Below the pieces are notes generated by a model. The model saw nothing but the letters and a program-made list of their open reading frames with translations. It did no database searches and was not told the DNA's origin. 64,000 nucleotides of DNA from Centroberyx gerrardi (taxonomy: Eukaryota > Chordata > Actinopteri > Beryciformes > Berycidae). Both the position numbers and the translations under genes were made by a program. The stretch lies in assembly GCF_048128805.1 (NCBI RefSeq), contig NC_135997.1, positions 24,904,315-24,968,314 on the forward strand, in the 5' to 3' direction. Shown here in pieces: positions 50,782-62,399 of the stretch (position 1 is its first letter; each line of letters starts with the position of its first letter).

Positions 50782-51746
50782 CAGAGGTTCTCAATTGTTT
50801 TTCAGCCAAGGACCCCTTACAAGATAGAGAATATACCGGGGACCCCCTCATTCTGATTTGTGATTTTGGGCTAACGTTATATAAATAAAAATTGACTTGA
50901 CATGTACAGTATGTCCCTTGGAATAATCTGACGTAGCCTATTTTTTACACTTCTATAGTCTTAGTTATGTGAAAGAACAACACAAGTATTAGAAAGATAT
51001 TAGATATGTGTTAAAAATATTTGCACCATCTCAACACAGAATACCCATAAAACAATCAATCAATTAGCTGCAAGTAACATTGTACCTAAACAAAATATCA
51101 AAGGGAAATCAAGAGAAAAGTGCTAATTTGATGTGCATTTCAGAACATACACACACACACACACACACACACATATCGAGATAAAGTGTTTCACTCTTAG
51201 TTCATACGTAATGATTGATAAAAGTCTAATTATAAAATAAATGCAGGCTATAACAAACTGAACACATGCCTGCATTGCAACATATGTATCAAGTAGATTG
51301 CAAAACATCTGCAACATTGCTACAATCCCAAACCACTACTTTGTCACCATCCGTTGTTGTTGCTGGCGGTAGTCCTCGCCCTTCCTCTCAAAAAAAGACC
51401 GGTCTTTTTTTACATAATCTGGATGCTTGGGTGCCTCTTCAATTTGGCAGGCTTCATCGCCTCATTGGCAAGACACTGCAGGCATATAAAACATTTCGGC
51501 CTCCCTTCCACTTCAATAAATCCATATTGGAGATTAGAACGTAATCTGTGAACTATTTTAGATTTAAAAAATAAAATATTATTCGTTGAACTATGAAGCC
51601 TTTTGTAAAATAAAAAAATAAAAAAAAAACTTTTTTTTTTATATCATGATAATTTAAATGAATGAATCTGAAAACTTTTCACGGACCCCCTGGCAGAGTG
51701 TCCATGGACCCCTGGGGGTCCCCGGACCCCACTTTGAGAACCACTG
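50782..51746 (-). mobile_element. hAT element remnant with BED-finger fragment, copy B
   Basis: Counterpart of 38283-39255, with the same ends and the same minus-strand ANEAMKPAKLKRH fragment. Its CA microsatellite (about 51149-51174) is shorter than in copy A. Confidence 0.65.
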
Positions 51747-53233
51747 GTGTAGGGGACCGGCCTAGAAGAGTGAATGTCCCTCACTGACTAACTATCACAT
51801 TTTCTAAATTTCTCTTCAAAATTATTTTGTGGTTTGTGATGGAAACCTCCTCTTTTCACTGTCCTGGCATTAAAAGGTTGTCACTGCACAGGATAATAAC
51901 TGACATTTCACAGTTCCAGGATTTACTTTGTAATAGCTCACCCCTCATTTTTTAATATATCAACTTCAAACCACCTGTTTTTCAGCTCCGAGTTGTCCAT
52001 CTGTTTGTCATACAAGTCTTTTTTAAAAGCCACAATAAAGAAAAGAAGCTGCGTTCTTGGAGTCTTTTCATTTTCAAACAGAAAAGATGATTTCTTTCTA
52101 TCTGTAGCCTACTGTCTGCTTTCTTTAATAGCTGTTATCTGTAGCCTACATTAGCTTTTTGATCTTAGCTAGCTAGCGTTAGCTTCAGTGCCTTCAAAAA
52201 GCAAGAAAGTGTGACTTCTTTTGCAATTGCTTTTGAAGACATTGGTGAAAACTATCACATGTAATTGAATAGTGAGTGAATAAGCTAAAAAAAAATGGCT
52301 ACAAGATGATAACTTTAGCTACAGACTTAGCTAAAATATTAGCTTAAATAACAACAAGAGCTAGCCGTGCAACTTGTGGCTCTGAGGGCACCTCTCTGCT
52401 CTCCTACTGATTTACATTCAGTATGTTATGTTATTTACTAGTATTCTGCTCTTAGAGCACCTTTCTCATTATCACAGCAAGCAGCTCTCAGGGCACCTCA
52501 ATGCTTTCAGGAGGCTTTGTATTCTGTTCCTAGACTTCTGCTCTTAGAGCAGCCTAGTCATGCAGCTGGTGGCTCTCAGGGCACCTCACTGCTCATAGGG
52601 ATTTCCATACCGAACAGTGAGGTTCCCTGAGAGCTGCACTGCTAGGCCGCTCTAAGAGCAGAAGTCTAGGAATGGTATGGAAATCCCTATGAGCAGTGAG
52701 GTGAAAAATTGTGCCTTTCCCAGCCAGGATTGTTTAAAAGGTTTTTCTGAGAAAAAAAGATGTGAACCCTCAGAGATGAGCTGACAAACAAATGAGAGGT
52801 GCTTTGAAGCTGTTGAAAAATGAGGGTGCTATTTTAAAATAATTAAAACATGGAATTGTGAAATTATCTTATTAAGTGCCAGACTATATTTTATGTGCAG
52901 CTTGGACGAATATTCAGCGCTATTAACTTGCAACTGCATAGTAATCATGAATGGTGTTCCGTTAACTAAGGTTGTAAAAAAAATCAAACTCATTTCCCCC
53001 TTTCAAAATAAAACCCCAGAAGAATGAGGTTGGAAGCTGAAAAATTCCAGCAAATATCGAAACTAATTTCACTCGGTGAGTGAACTGTGGGAATATTGCC
53101 ATACTCCTTGTTGGGAGTACTTTATCATCAACTCTGTGGTTATTTAATCATTGGTTAAGAATGATTACAGAACATTTCCATTGAAATTAGATTTTTTCCT
53201 TTGTTAATTGAGTTTCTGTTATTTTGGTTTCAG

Positions 53234-54820
53234 ATGAAGCTGATCTACTGTTGCAGCGCTTTGCTGCTGCTCACCATCATCCCCAGAGTTTGTCAAGGCG
53301 GAAACATCCTTGTCTTTCCTATTGAAGGCAGTCATTGGATAAACATGGATATCCTAATCCAAGCCTTGCATTCAAGAGGACACAACGTAACTATAGTGCG
53401 TTCTAGCAAAAGCTGGTACATCAAGGGTAACTCCTCCTATTACAATACTCTCACAGTTAAAGTAGAGAAAAGCTTAGATCAAGAGTTCATTACGAAACTA
53501 ATATCCCAAGCTATTGGATTTGAAAGGGGATCTATTCCCTTGATGATTTTCCTCCATTTGGTTATTGGTATGTTTGACAAATTCATTGAAGCGCACACAG
53601 TGGTGAGTGAATTTGTATCATCAATGTTTGATGATCAAGAGTTGATGAGAAGCATGAAGGACAGCAAGTATGACCTGATAATCACTGATCCCTGTTGGGG
53701 TGGTGGAACCATTTTAGCCAAATATCTGAACCTACCTTTGGTTTATAATGTTCGCTGGCTAACAGTTGGAGAGGGTCATTTTGCCATTGCTCCTTCACCT
53801 TTATCATATATTCCCATAACAGGAACTGGCCACACTGATAAGATGACCTTTGTTGAGAGAGTTAAAAACATGCTGCTGTATGGGATTTCCAAAATCCAGG
53901 ATAACCTCTTGGTTGCACAAGTATACCAGAAACTATGTGATAAATATCTTGGGCCAGATAATAACTTTTACCAGTTAATGCAGGCTGCAGATCTGTGGCT
54001 CATGAGAGTTGACTTTGTGTTCGAGTTCCCTCGCCCAACAATGCCTAACGTTATCTATATGGGAGGGTTTCACTGTAAACCTGCAAAACCTCTTCCTCAA
54101 GATTTGGAGGATTTTGTCCAGAGTTCTGGGGAGCATGGAGTCATCATCATGTCTCTGGGGGCTTTTATCAGTGAACTTCCAATGGATTTATCAGAACATA
54201 TAGCACATGCCTTTGCCCAACTCCCTCAAAAAGTAATATGGCGTTATACTGGAGACAGACCAGCCACTCTGGGCAACAACACTTTACTAGTTGACTGGAT
54301 GCCACAGAATGACCTTTTAGGACATCCTAAGATAAGGCTGTTTGTGGCTCATGGGGGAACAAATGGAGTTCAAGAAGCCATGTATCATGGGGTTCCAGTT
54401 GTGGGTCTACCTTTGTTTTTCGACCAATATGACAACCTCCTGCGTCTGAAAGTGAGAGGAGCAGCTAAGATGTTAACCTTAGCCACAATGGACAAAGACA
54501 ACAACTTCCTTGAGGCCTTAAAGGAAGTCCTCCATGAACCCTCCTACAGGATGAATGTGCAGAGGCTCTCCAGGCTGCACACAGATCAGCCAATGAAGCC
54601 ACTGGACCGGGCCCTCTTCTGGATAGAGTTTGTCATGAGACACAAAGGTGCTGCTCACCTGCGTACAGAGTCCTACAGAATGCCTTGGTATTCCTACCAC
54701 TCTGTAGATGTTATTGTGTTCTTACTAGCAACAGTACTTCTTTTGATCCTACTAGCTTTTGCCTTGATAAGGTGTATTTGCAGTATGATGTGTTGTAAAC
54801 AAAAAATTAAACGTGAATAA
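53234..54820 (+). CDS. ugt5: UDP-glucuronosyltransferase, UGT5-type, gene 5
   Basis: 528 residues, one exon, ATG immediately after an acceptor (TTGGTTTCAG). Duplicate of gene 3 with about 15 residue changes. It has the same signal peptide, His34 in EGSHWINM, Asp in YDLIITDPCWGGG, UGT signature, membrane span and KIKRE ending. Three changes fall in otherwise invariant blocks: GGFHCKP (GGFQCKP elsewhere), MSLGAF (MSLGTF or GTL elsewhere) and RLHTDQP (RLHRDQP elsewhere). The frame is intact, so it is probably functional, but these substitutions near the donor-binding side may mark relaxed constraint. Confidence 0.92.
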   Translation: MKLIYCCSALLLLTIIPRVCQGGNILVFPIEGSHWINMDILIQALHSRGHNVTIVRSSKSWYIKGNSSYYNTLTVKVEKSLDQEFITKLISQAIGFERGSIPLMIFLHLVIGMFDKFIEAHTVVSEFVSSMFDDQELMRSMKDSKYDLIITDPCWGGGTILAKYLNLPLVYNVRWLTVGEGHFAIAPSPLSYIPITGTGHTDKMTFVERVKNMLLYGISKIQDNLLVAQVYQKLCDKYLGPDNNFYQLMQAADLWLMRVDFVFEFPRPTMPNVIYMGGFHCKPAKPLPQDLEDFVQSSGEHGVIIMSLGAFISELPMDLSEHIAHAFAQLPQKVIWRYTGDRPATLGNNTLLVDWMPQNDLLGHPKIRLFVAHGGTNGVQEAMYHGVPVVGLPLFFDQYDNLLRLKVRGAAKMLTLATMDKDNNFLEALKEVLHEPSYRMNVQRLSRLHTDQPMKPLDRALFWIEFVMRHKGAAHLRTESYRMPWYSYHSVDVIVFLLATVLLLILLAFALIRCICSMMCCKQKIKRE

Positions 54821-55001
54821 ATGCACTAGAGACAAATTCTTGATACTAAGGTGCAGCTCACCTACGCTCCAGGTCCTACAGAATGCCCTGGTAGTCTACT
54901 CTTACTGGTCTGTGGATGCCCAGACTACTGTTTCACTGCTTACTTTGCTTCAGATATCTTGAAAATTTAGAAATCTAGTATTGTGGTGGAAACAAAATAA
55001 A

Positions 55002-55151
55002 TCCTACAGAATGCCTTGGTATTCCTACTACTCTGTAGATGAAGTTGTGTTCTTGCTTGGAACAGTGCTGCTGATTCTTTTGAGTGTTTTCATCTTGATA
55101 AGGTGTTTAGGCATTACAATGTGTTGTAAATGTAAAATTAAACGTCAGTAA
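55002..55151 (+). pseudogene. Spare UGT tail after gene 5
   Basis: Same 50-codon open tail as at 42871-43020 (SYRMPWYSYYSVDE through KIKRQ and stop), carried along by the segmental duplication. The frame is still open in both copies. Confidence 0.85.
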
Positions 55152-56829
55152 TTATTCAACTGACATAAATCTTGTATACTAAAATCATAAACAATATAAG
55201 ATTGGTTTTATTTTAAAATGAAATGCAAAACATTGTGGGTATTGCTATTATTTTATGCATTTCTATTCATGGTTTTAGCTACAGCTAATGTCCTGAATTG
55301 AAAATGATAAAAGCATCAGATATGGACCAAATACGCATGTTTGACTACCAATCATGTGACAGTTCTGAAAATTACTCTGCAATGGCATTAATTCTGGGAA
55401 AGGGAAAAGCAATGTTTTGCATTGTGGTGGATTAATATATTTGATATTAACATTTTTCTAAGCTATTCAAATAAGATTGTGATGTAACTGAAAACTGAGA
55501 TTTTGTACAGGTTTGCAATAAAGAAACTAAATGGATGTTGTGACCTTTTTCATAACAATAGTTTTTATTTTCAGTACAACAGTTCATCTAGCACCACCAG
55601 GAATTAATGTGGGGAGGACAACTGTTCAGATGACAAATAGGCCTATAATACAAAAATACTAGATCAAAGCTCATAAGAAACGAAACATGCATGCACACAT
55701 ATTCCAAAATTAATGTAGTTTTATTTTACAGCTTATTGACATTGTATTTTGAGATGCCTGTATTTCTAATAGACAAGGTTCTACTGCATTGTATTGAATG
55801 TAGTGTATGTGTCATAATATAGAGAGGTCAAACATGTTGAAATAAATCACATGCTTAAGTGTAATCATGGTAATGTAACACATTCCTGTTGATAACATTG
55901 CAGTGCTGGCTTATTGCACTGCAATGACTGAGTTTGCCTTGGTACATGTAAGAGATAACCATCTGTAATCAGTTCTGCAGAAGTGCCGTAATGGGCGGAG
56001 CAAATGTCCCAAAAGAAATCAGTAAGTGGCTTTTCAGCTGCCAATTTGCTTAGGTATTAAAATACCCAAGGGATAAGTTCAATACAGGTTGCTGACAAGA
56101 ATGCTAGGATTAAAAGTCTGGACTATAAGTTTGACATTATAGATTTTGTTTTTAGGAGGTTTTATGAGAAAAATGTAGGCTAAGTGATCTTTATCAAGTG
56201 AGTTGTAAACATACTCCTATATGGACTGAAGAGACATCCACACCAAAACGTAAACATTTACACTTAGGTTTGTTTCTACCTTTTGCAAGCTAAAGTTACC
56301 AACTGGAACAACCACTGCATTGAGTCAGGTACATTCCTCAAGGATCATATATTAGAACAATGTGTTCTATTGGGGCTATGTGTTTTTTTTTTTGTTCTTT
56401 TTTTAGGAAAACAACTGAATACTAATTTTTCCAGAAACAATTTAGTTGTGGTGGTTATTTAAAAAAGGAACTATGCACTATCTTTGACTGACTTTGGAGT
56501 TTGATACAGAATCCATGCATGCAATATATTGAGCTCTTAACACTCAAAAGACACACCATTTTCCTGAATTTGGCTTCATACACTATAACCCAGTGAAGTG
56601 GCCAATATGGTTTCAACATGTTTCTGCACAACTGTTAGGCGTAACGCCTCACAGCTATCAAGTGTTGTTAAGGTGTTGCAACATAGTTCTCCTTTTTTGG
56701 ATTGCTCAACCATCTACTGTTCCAGCCTCCGTCTATGTGCATTCATACTTACTCTGGATTATTTTAGTAATGGCTATATTTGTCTATTTCAGACTGCACT
56801 AACTGCATGCTTGTGAGAAGATCTTGAAG
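55152..56829. other. Spacer upstream of UGT pseudogene 6
   Basis: Matches 43021-44694 of copy A. The candidate first-exon donor is changed from GTAAGT to ATAAGT (56125). No gene seen. Confidence 0.4.
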
Positions 56830-58412
56830 ATGTTTTTTTCTTGGGCTTCCATCATCTCTCTTTTGACCGTCATACTTCCAGCTGCCCAGGGTGGGAAAGT
56901 TCTGGTATTTCCACATTACATGATGGCAGCCACTGGGTGAACATGAACATACTTGTCGAGGAGCTGCATTCAAGGGGCCACAGTGTGACAGTAGTTCGAG
57001 CTTCAGACAGCTGGTACATCAAGGACACCTCTCCCTTCTACAGTTCTGTTACAGTGGATATTGCTGGAGGTGCTAATGAGGAATTCTTTTGCCTATTTGT
57101 CTCTGAAGTTATTCAGATAAAACGAGGGGGTAGGTCTGCTTGGACTCGTTTTGCTTTAGACATGGAGTTGAAAGATAAGTTTTCAGAAATGCATAGGAAA
57201 GTCTGTGAGATGGTGATTTACATGTTTGAGAATAAAGAGCTGATGCGGACCCTTAATGACACCAAGTACGACATGGTTTTGACAGACCCCTCTAATGGGG
57301 GAGGAGTAATGCTGGCTCACTACTTGGGATTGCCTTTAGTGTTCAATGTTAGGTGGACTGTTCATGGTGAAGCCCATTTTGCAATTGCACCCTCCCCACT
57401 TTCCTAAGTCCCATTTCCAATTGCAGAATTAACTGATGAAATGACTTTTTTTGAGAGGGTCAAAAATGTGGTTGTTTACACTATAAGGATGCATCTCTAC
57501 AAACAGACGGTGGGGCCACACTATTCTGAATTGTGCAACCGCTACTTTGGTCTGGATGGAGACTACTTCTCCTTGTTTCAAGCAGCAGACTTGTGGCTCA
57601 TGAGAGTTGACTTTGTTTTTGAGTTCCCTCGCCCAACAATGCCTAATGTTATCTACATGGGAGGGTTCCAATGTAAACCTGCTAAACCTCTTCCTCAACA
57701 CCTGGAGGAGTTTGTCCAGAGCTCTGGGGAACATGGAGTCATCATCATGTCTCTGGGAACTTTAGTTGCAGAGCTTCCCAGTGACTTAGCTGATGAGATA
57801 GCTGCAGCTTTTGCCAAACTACCACAGAAAGTCATCTGGAGGTATACAGGTGACAGGCCAGCTACACTGGGCAACAACACTTTACTAGTTGACTGGATGC
57901 CACAGAATGACCTTTTAGGACATCCAAGGACCAAAGTGTTTGTGGCACACGGAGGAACAAATGGGATTTTTGAGGCTATATATCACAGTGTTCCAATTGT
58001 AGGCATTCCCCTTGTGTTTGATCAAGCAGACAACCTCTCTAGAATGAGAGTGAAGGGTGTGGCGAAGGTTGTGGATATTTCTGGATTAGATAGGATCATG
58101 TTTTGGAATGCCTTACAGGACGTCCTCCATGAGCCCTCCTACAGGATGAACATGCAGAGACTCTCCAGGCTGCACAGAGATCAGCCAATGAAGCCACTGG
58201 ACCGGGCCCTCTTCTGGATAGAGTTTGTCATGAGACACAAAGGTGCTGCTCACCTGCGTACAGAGTCCTACAGAATGCCTTGGTATTCCTACCACTCTGT
58301 AGATGTTATTGTGTTCTTGCTAGCAACAGTACTTCTTTTGATCCTACTAGCTTTTGCTTTGATAAGGTTTTGTATTAGGATGTGTTGTAAACAAAAAATT
58401 AAACGTGAATAA
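56830..58412 (+). pseudogene. UGT5-type pseudogene, duplicate of gene 4
   Basis: Nearly identical to gene 4, with two visible lesions. A five-base insertion just before the catalytic His motif (FPH then out of frame, about 56915) shifts the frame. A Tyr codon TAT is changed to a stop TAA at about 57405, within the block that reads APSPLSY in the other genes. Downstream from 57441 the frame is open to the normal end, including signature and tail. Its candidate first-exon donor is also lost. An N-terminally shortened protein from an internal ATG would lack the acceptor half, so I call it a pseudogene. Confidence 0.88.
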
Positions 58413-58441
58413 ATGCACTAGAGACATAAATTCTTGATATT

Positions 58442-58642
58442 AAGGTGCAGCTCACCTGCGCTCCGGGTCCTACAGAATCCCCTGGTCGTCTACTCCTACC
58501 GCTCTGTGGATGGCCTTGGTATTCCTACCACTATGTAGATATCATACTATTTTTACTAACAGTTGCACAACTTATTTTGTTGATTTTTGCAGTTTTAATA
58601 AGGTCATGTTTTGGGCTGTTTAAAAAGAAAAGTGAAATCTGA
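58442..58642 (+). pseudogene. Spare UGT tails after pseudogene 6
   Basis: A GAAHLR-type fragment like that after gene 4 joins, at about 58514, to a different tail: PWYSYHYVDIILFLL, a membrane span and FKKKSEI before a stop. The junction marks where copy B ends. The second tail probably belonged to an older gene at this spot. Confidence 0.8.
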
Positions 58643-60644
58643 CTAACCATGAAAGAGGCATTGTTTAGCCATTTGATCTACATTTTATTTCAGTCAATCA
58701 GGAAATATATATACAGTATATTACAATTAATAATACAATTATGCTGTGGTCAGTTAAAGAGGAAAAGGAGAAGATATTTAAATATCAATGACATTTACTT
58801 GAACTGTGCTTTGAGTTGAGTGCAGGTCTCCTACTTACTAAAACTCCTACTATGACCATTCTGTTTATGTAATAGTGACATTGCTGCACTATACTGTTGA
58901 CCTTCACTGGTTTCATTTGAGTGAAGAGGTTCTGTTTTATATTTTATTTTACTTTGTAAAAGTAGTGTCATTTCAATTGATCTGTACCTAAACCAATTAG
59001 AGAGTACTCTATACACAGCAAATGATCAGGTTAATGTTTTTCAGTGTTGTTTCCAACCAAATTCAGTTTTTAGTTTAAAAGGGACTTCAGATGGCTAATT
59101 AAGTTGATTAAATGAGCCAAGATACACATTTCATTTCACCTGTGATATTATGAATATTATGCTAAAAGCCCCTTGACCCAAGAGAGGGTCCCAACAAAGG
59201 TTTGTTGAAACTTTCAGTTAGTCAGATCAGCCAGCAGGTGATGTTGTTTGGCCATTTGTTTTTCCACATTAGGTTTTAAGAGAAACACTGTGTTTTAAAA
59301 AACTGAATATTATTAAGACGGTAATAGAGCATAACGGAAGAGACACTGCGCCATCATGGTTTGAAGCCACGGCCTTCCAATGGGAGAATGAAAGGAGTAT
59401 AGAATTTCAACAATTTAAATAGACCTTCTGTCACAATATAAATGTATCTTATACAGTATGAACAATAAACATTTATAACGAAGGAAAACAATGCCATAAC
59501 TTTCTGAGTTATTTCGTTTTCCAAGTATTTCATTTTGACAGTGATATCTGCTGTAGAGTTAAACACCATGGCCTATAGCTCAATCCCCTTTGTGCTACTT
59601 TATTATCGCTTGAGGGTTTAACAACATGCAATTACAGTATCAAAGTCCTGCTGAAGTTGGAACATGGAAGTGATAAAGGGTTCACTAGTTCTGCTCAAAG
59701 TGTTTTCTACATCACGACGCAGCAACGAAGGAGATATATTGAAAGCAAATAGAGTTGATGTCCATTAAAGGTAACATTAGGCTACTAGACAACATCTTTT
59801 ACCAATAAATAACTACAAGAGGAACAGCTATGGGATTGTCTATTACAAAATGTTAATTTCAAACTGAGCATTTGCACTACACTGGCATGCAATGACTTTT
59901 TTGTTGCAGATGTATAGTTGCTGTAGTGAAAATTACGCAGATCAACTAAATGCATAGTTAAATTCTCTCATTTTGTACAGGTTGTGTGCTATCTTTTCCC
60001 TGTACACCTTTGTCTACATCTGTTGCTGCAACACAATTGTTTTATAGAATTAGTTTCAGATGTTTCTCGCTTCTTAAAATTTGAAATGTTATAGGGGGGT
60101 AAAACAGTTCCTGCAGTTGATTAGGGTTCTGTAATTAGTACTAATTGTATGCACCTTTACGAGCTTGCATATGGACAATAAAATTAATGTATATAGCCCA
60201 TCATAACTCAATATATAGATCTACTTTATTTCAGTAATTATAAGAATTACACATGTAAACAAACCTTTTGGAGCTCGCCATCAATCTTATGTTTGACTTT
60301 CTATGATGAGACTTACTACAGTATATACTAGTGTGCACACCTTTCAAGATTCATTCCAAAATTAGATATCCGCCATTTGAAAAAATTGCACATACTCTTA
60401 CAAAATGATTAATAGCAGAAATTAAAATAAGTAATGCTACTTTTTAAAGGATAGTAGGTAACTTAAGCTTTTAGTTGACAGGATAGTGCTTCTTAAGACT
60501 GCATCTTCTATATTTTAGTGATACTATGAACTGGATCAGATTCTTATTGGAAATATAGTGTTTTGTTAAACTATTTGTATTGCCAATTAGGCCTTTGATA
60601 AGGTAAAGTTATGCTTTCTTCCCAAATTACTTTAGAATCAAGAA
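58643..60644. other. Intergenic stretch upstream of UGT gene 7
   Basis: AT-rich, no gene or named repeat recognised. It ends in an acceptor (ATTACTTTAG, 60635) ten bases before the ATG of gene 7, so gene 7's first exon should lie in or upstream of this region. Confidence 0.45.
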
Positions 60645-62222
60645 ATGCATTGGCCCATGATTTGGATCACTCTCCACTTCTTCTGTCCAGCTGTTGTTTA
60701 TGCTGGGAAGGTACTTGTTGTTCCACTGGATGGGAGCCACTGGGTCAACATGAAAGTCATTATTGAGGAACTACATTCAAGGGGCCACCATGTTTCGGTT
60801 ATGCGTTCATCAGACAGCTGGTATATCAAGGAAACCTCCCCACTCTATACTTCGATTACGCTCGATATGGAGAGTGGATTTGATGAAGACTTTATAACTC
60901 TGATGGTGGCTAGACTTTTGGAAATTCAGAGGGAGGAAAAGTCTGCCTGGGCACGTTTCAAGATGGAAATGGAACAAGCACAAAAGACCTCTGAGATCCA
61001 TGAGAAAACATGCAAACTGATAGAACACATTTTTGAAAACAAAGATTTGATGCAGTCTCTACGGGATGCAAAATATGACCTGGTCCTGACCGACCCTGTC
61101 ACACCAAGCGGTGTTATGCTTGCCCACTACCTTAGTTTACCCCTTGTCTTTAATGTGAGATGGACCTCTCATAATGAAGGCCATTTTTTGATTGCACCTT
61201 CTCCTCTTTCTTATGTTCCAATGCTAGGGTCAGAGCTATCAGACAAAATGAGCTTTCTCGAGAGACTTCTTAACATATTGATTTTTGGCTTCTCAGAATT
61301 TCAAGTCACACAGTATGTCACACCACATTATGTTGGCTTGGTTGAAAAATACTTTGGTCCAGATGTAGACTACTTCTCCCTGTTTCAAGCAGCAGACTTG
61401 TGGCTCATGAGAGTTGACTTTGTTTTTGAGTTCCCTCGCCCAACAATGCCTAATGTTATCTACATGGGAGGGTTCCAATGTAAACCTGCTAAACCTCTTC
61501 CTCAACACCTGGAGGAGTTTGTCCAGAGCTCTGGGGAACATGGAGTCATCATCATGTCTCTGGGAACTTTGATCGGAAAGCTTCCCCATGACTTAACAGA
61601 TCAAATTGCTGCAGCTTTTGCCAAACTACCACAGAAAGTCATCTGGAGGCATACAGGTGACAGGCCAGCTACACTGGGCAACAACACATTACTAGTTGAC
61701 TGGATGCCACAGAATGACCTTTTAGGACATCCCAAAATCAAAGCATTTGTAGCACATGGAGGAACAAATGGAGTTCAAGAGGCAATCTACCATGGAGTTC
61801 CTATAGTAGGACTTCCACTGATTTTTGATCAACGTGATAATCTGCTCAAAATTGAAGTAAGAGGAGCAGCAAAGATCATTGATATTTTTACTATGAATCA
61901 AGACATCTTTCTCCAGAGTATTCAGGAAGTCCTCCATGAACCCTCCTACAGGATGAACATGCAGAGACTCTCCAGGCTGCACAGAGATCAGCCAATGAAG
62001 CCACTGGACCAGGCCCTCTTCTGGATAGAGTTTGTCATGAGACACAAAGGTGCTGCTCACCTGCGTACAGAGTCCTACAGAATGCCTTGGTATTCCTACC
62101 ACTCTGTAGATGTTACGCTCTTCTTAGTAGGAGTTGTGTTGCTTATTCTGGGGACTTTTGCTGCCTTAATTAAGTGTCTATGCTCTAAGCTGTGTTTGAG
62201 AACAAAAAGTAAACATGATTAA
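60645..62222 (+). CDS. ugt5: UDP-glucuronosyltransferase, UGT5-type, gene 7
   Basis: 525 residues in one exon. Signal peptide (MHWPMIWITLHFF), His32 in DGSHWVNM, Asp in YDLVLTDPVTPSG, UGT signature WMPQNDLLGHPKIKAFVAHG, membrane span, and tail ending KSKHD (KxKxx). The acceptor half is closest to gene 4. The stretch DIFTMNQDIFLQSIQEVLHE is unique, yet the flanking blocks EPSYRMNMQRLSRLHRDQP and AAHLRTESYRMPWYSYHS match the others. Its membrane span is its own (TLFLVGVVLLILGTFAALI). It lies outside the tandem duplication. A poly(A) signal AATAAA at about 62395 follows. Confidence 0.93.
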   Translation: MHWPMIWITLHFFCPAVVYAGKVLVVPLDGSHWVNMKVIIEELHSRGHHVSVMRSSDSWYIKETSPLYTSITLDMESGFDEDFITLMVARLLEIQREEKSAWARFKMEMEQAQKTSEIHEKTCKLIEHIFENKDLMQSLRDAKYDLVLTDPVTPSGVMLAHYLSLPLVFNVRWTSHNEGHFLIAPSPLSYVPMLGSELSDKMSFLERLLNILIFGFSEFQVTQYVTPHYVGLVEKYFGPDVDYFSLFQAADLWLMRVDFVFEFPRPTMPNVIYMGGFQCKPAKPLPQHLEEFVQSSGEHGVIIMSLGTLIGKLPHDLTDQIAAAFAKLPQKVIWRHTGDRPATLGNNTLLVDWMPQNDLLGHPKIKAFVAHGGTNGVQEAIYHGVPIVGLPLIFDQRDNLLKIEVRGAAKIIDIFTMNQDIFLQSIQEVLHEPSYRMNMQRLSRLHRDQPMKPLDQALFWIEFVMRHKGAAHLRTESYRMPWYSYHSVDVTLFLVGVVLLILGTFAALIKCLCSKLCLRTKSKHD

Positions 62223-62399
62223 CGGCAAAGTAGGACTTGTTTGCTGTCTGATTTTAATAATGACAACTGCAAACAAATTGTAATCTAAACTGCAATGTAA
62301 TCTAAACTGTCCATGTCTTTTCATAGACAGAGAAGGTATCTGAATGAAATTTATGGCTTAATTACTTGTCCTGTGGTTTGATTGGGATAATAAAAATAA

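Larger units (their letters stand above)
46270..58412 (+). repeat. Tandem segmental duplication, copy B (about 12.1 kb)
   Basis: Repeats copy A from the post-stop sequence of gene 4 to the end of gene 6. The offset between gene 3 and gene 5 starts is 12131 bases. Extra material at 46797-48280 and lost pieces (the hAT at the 50249 site, about 800 bases of the CCCAGC element, and about 350 bases near 52022) explain the length difference. Confidence 0.9.
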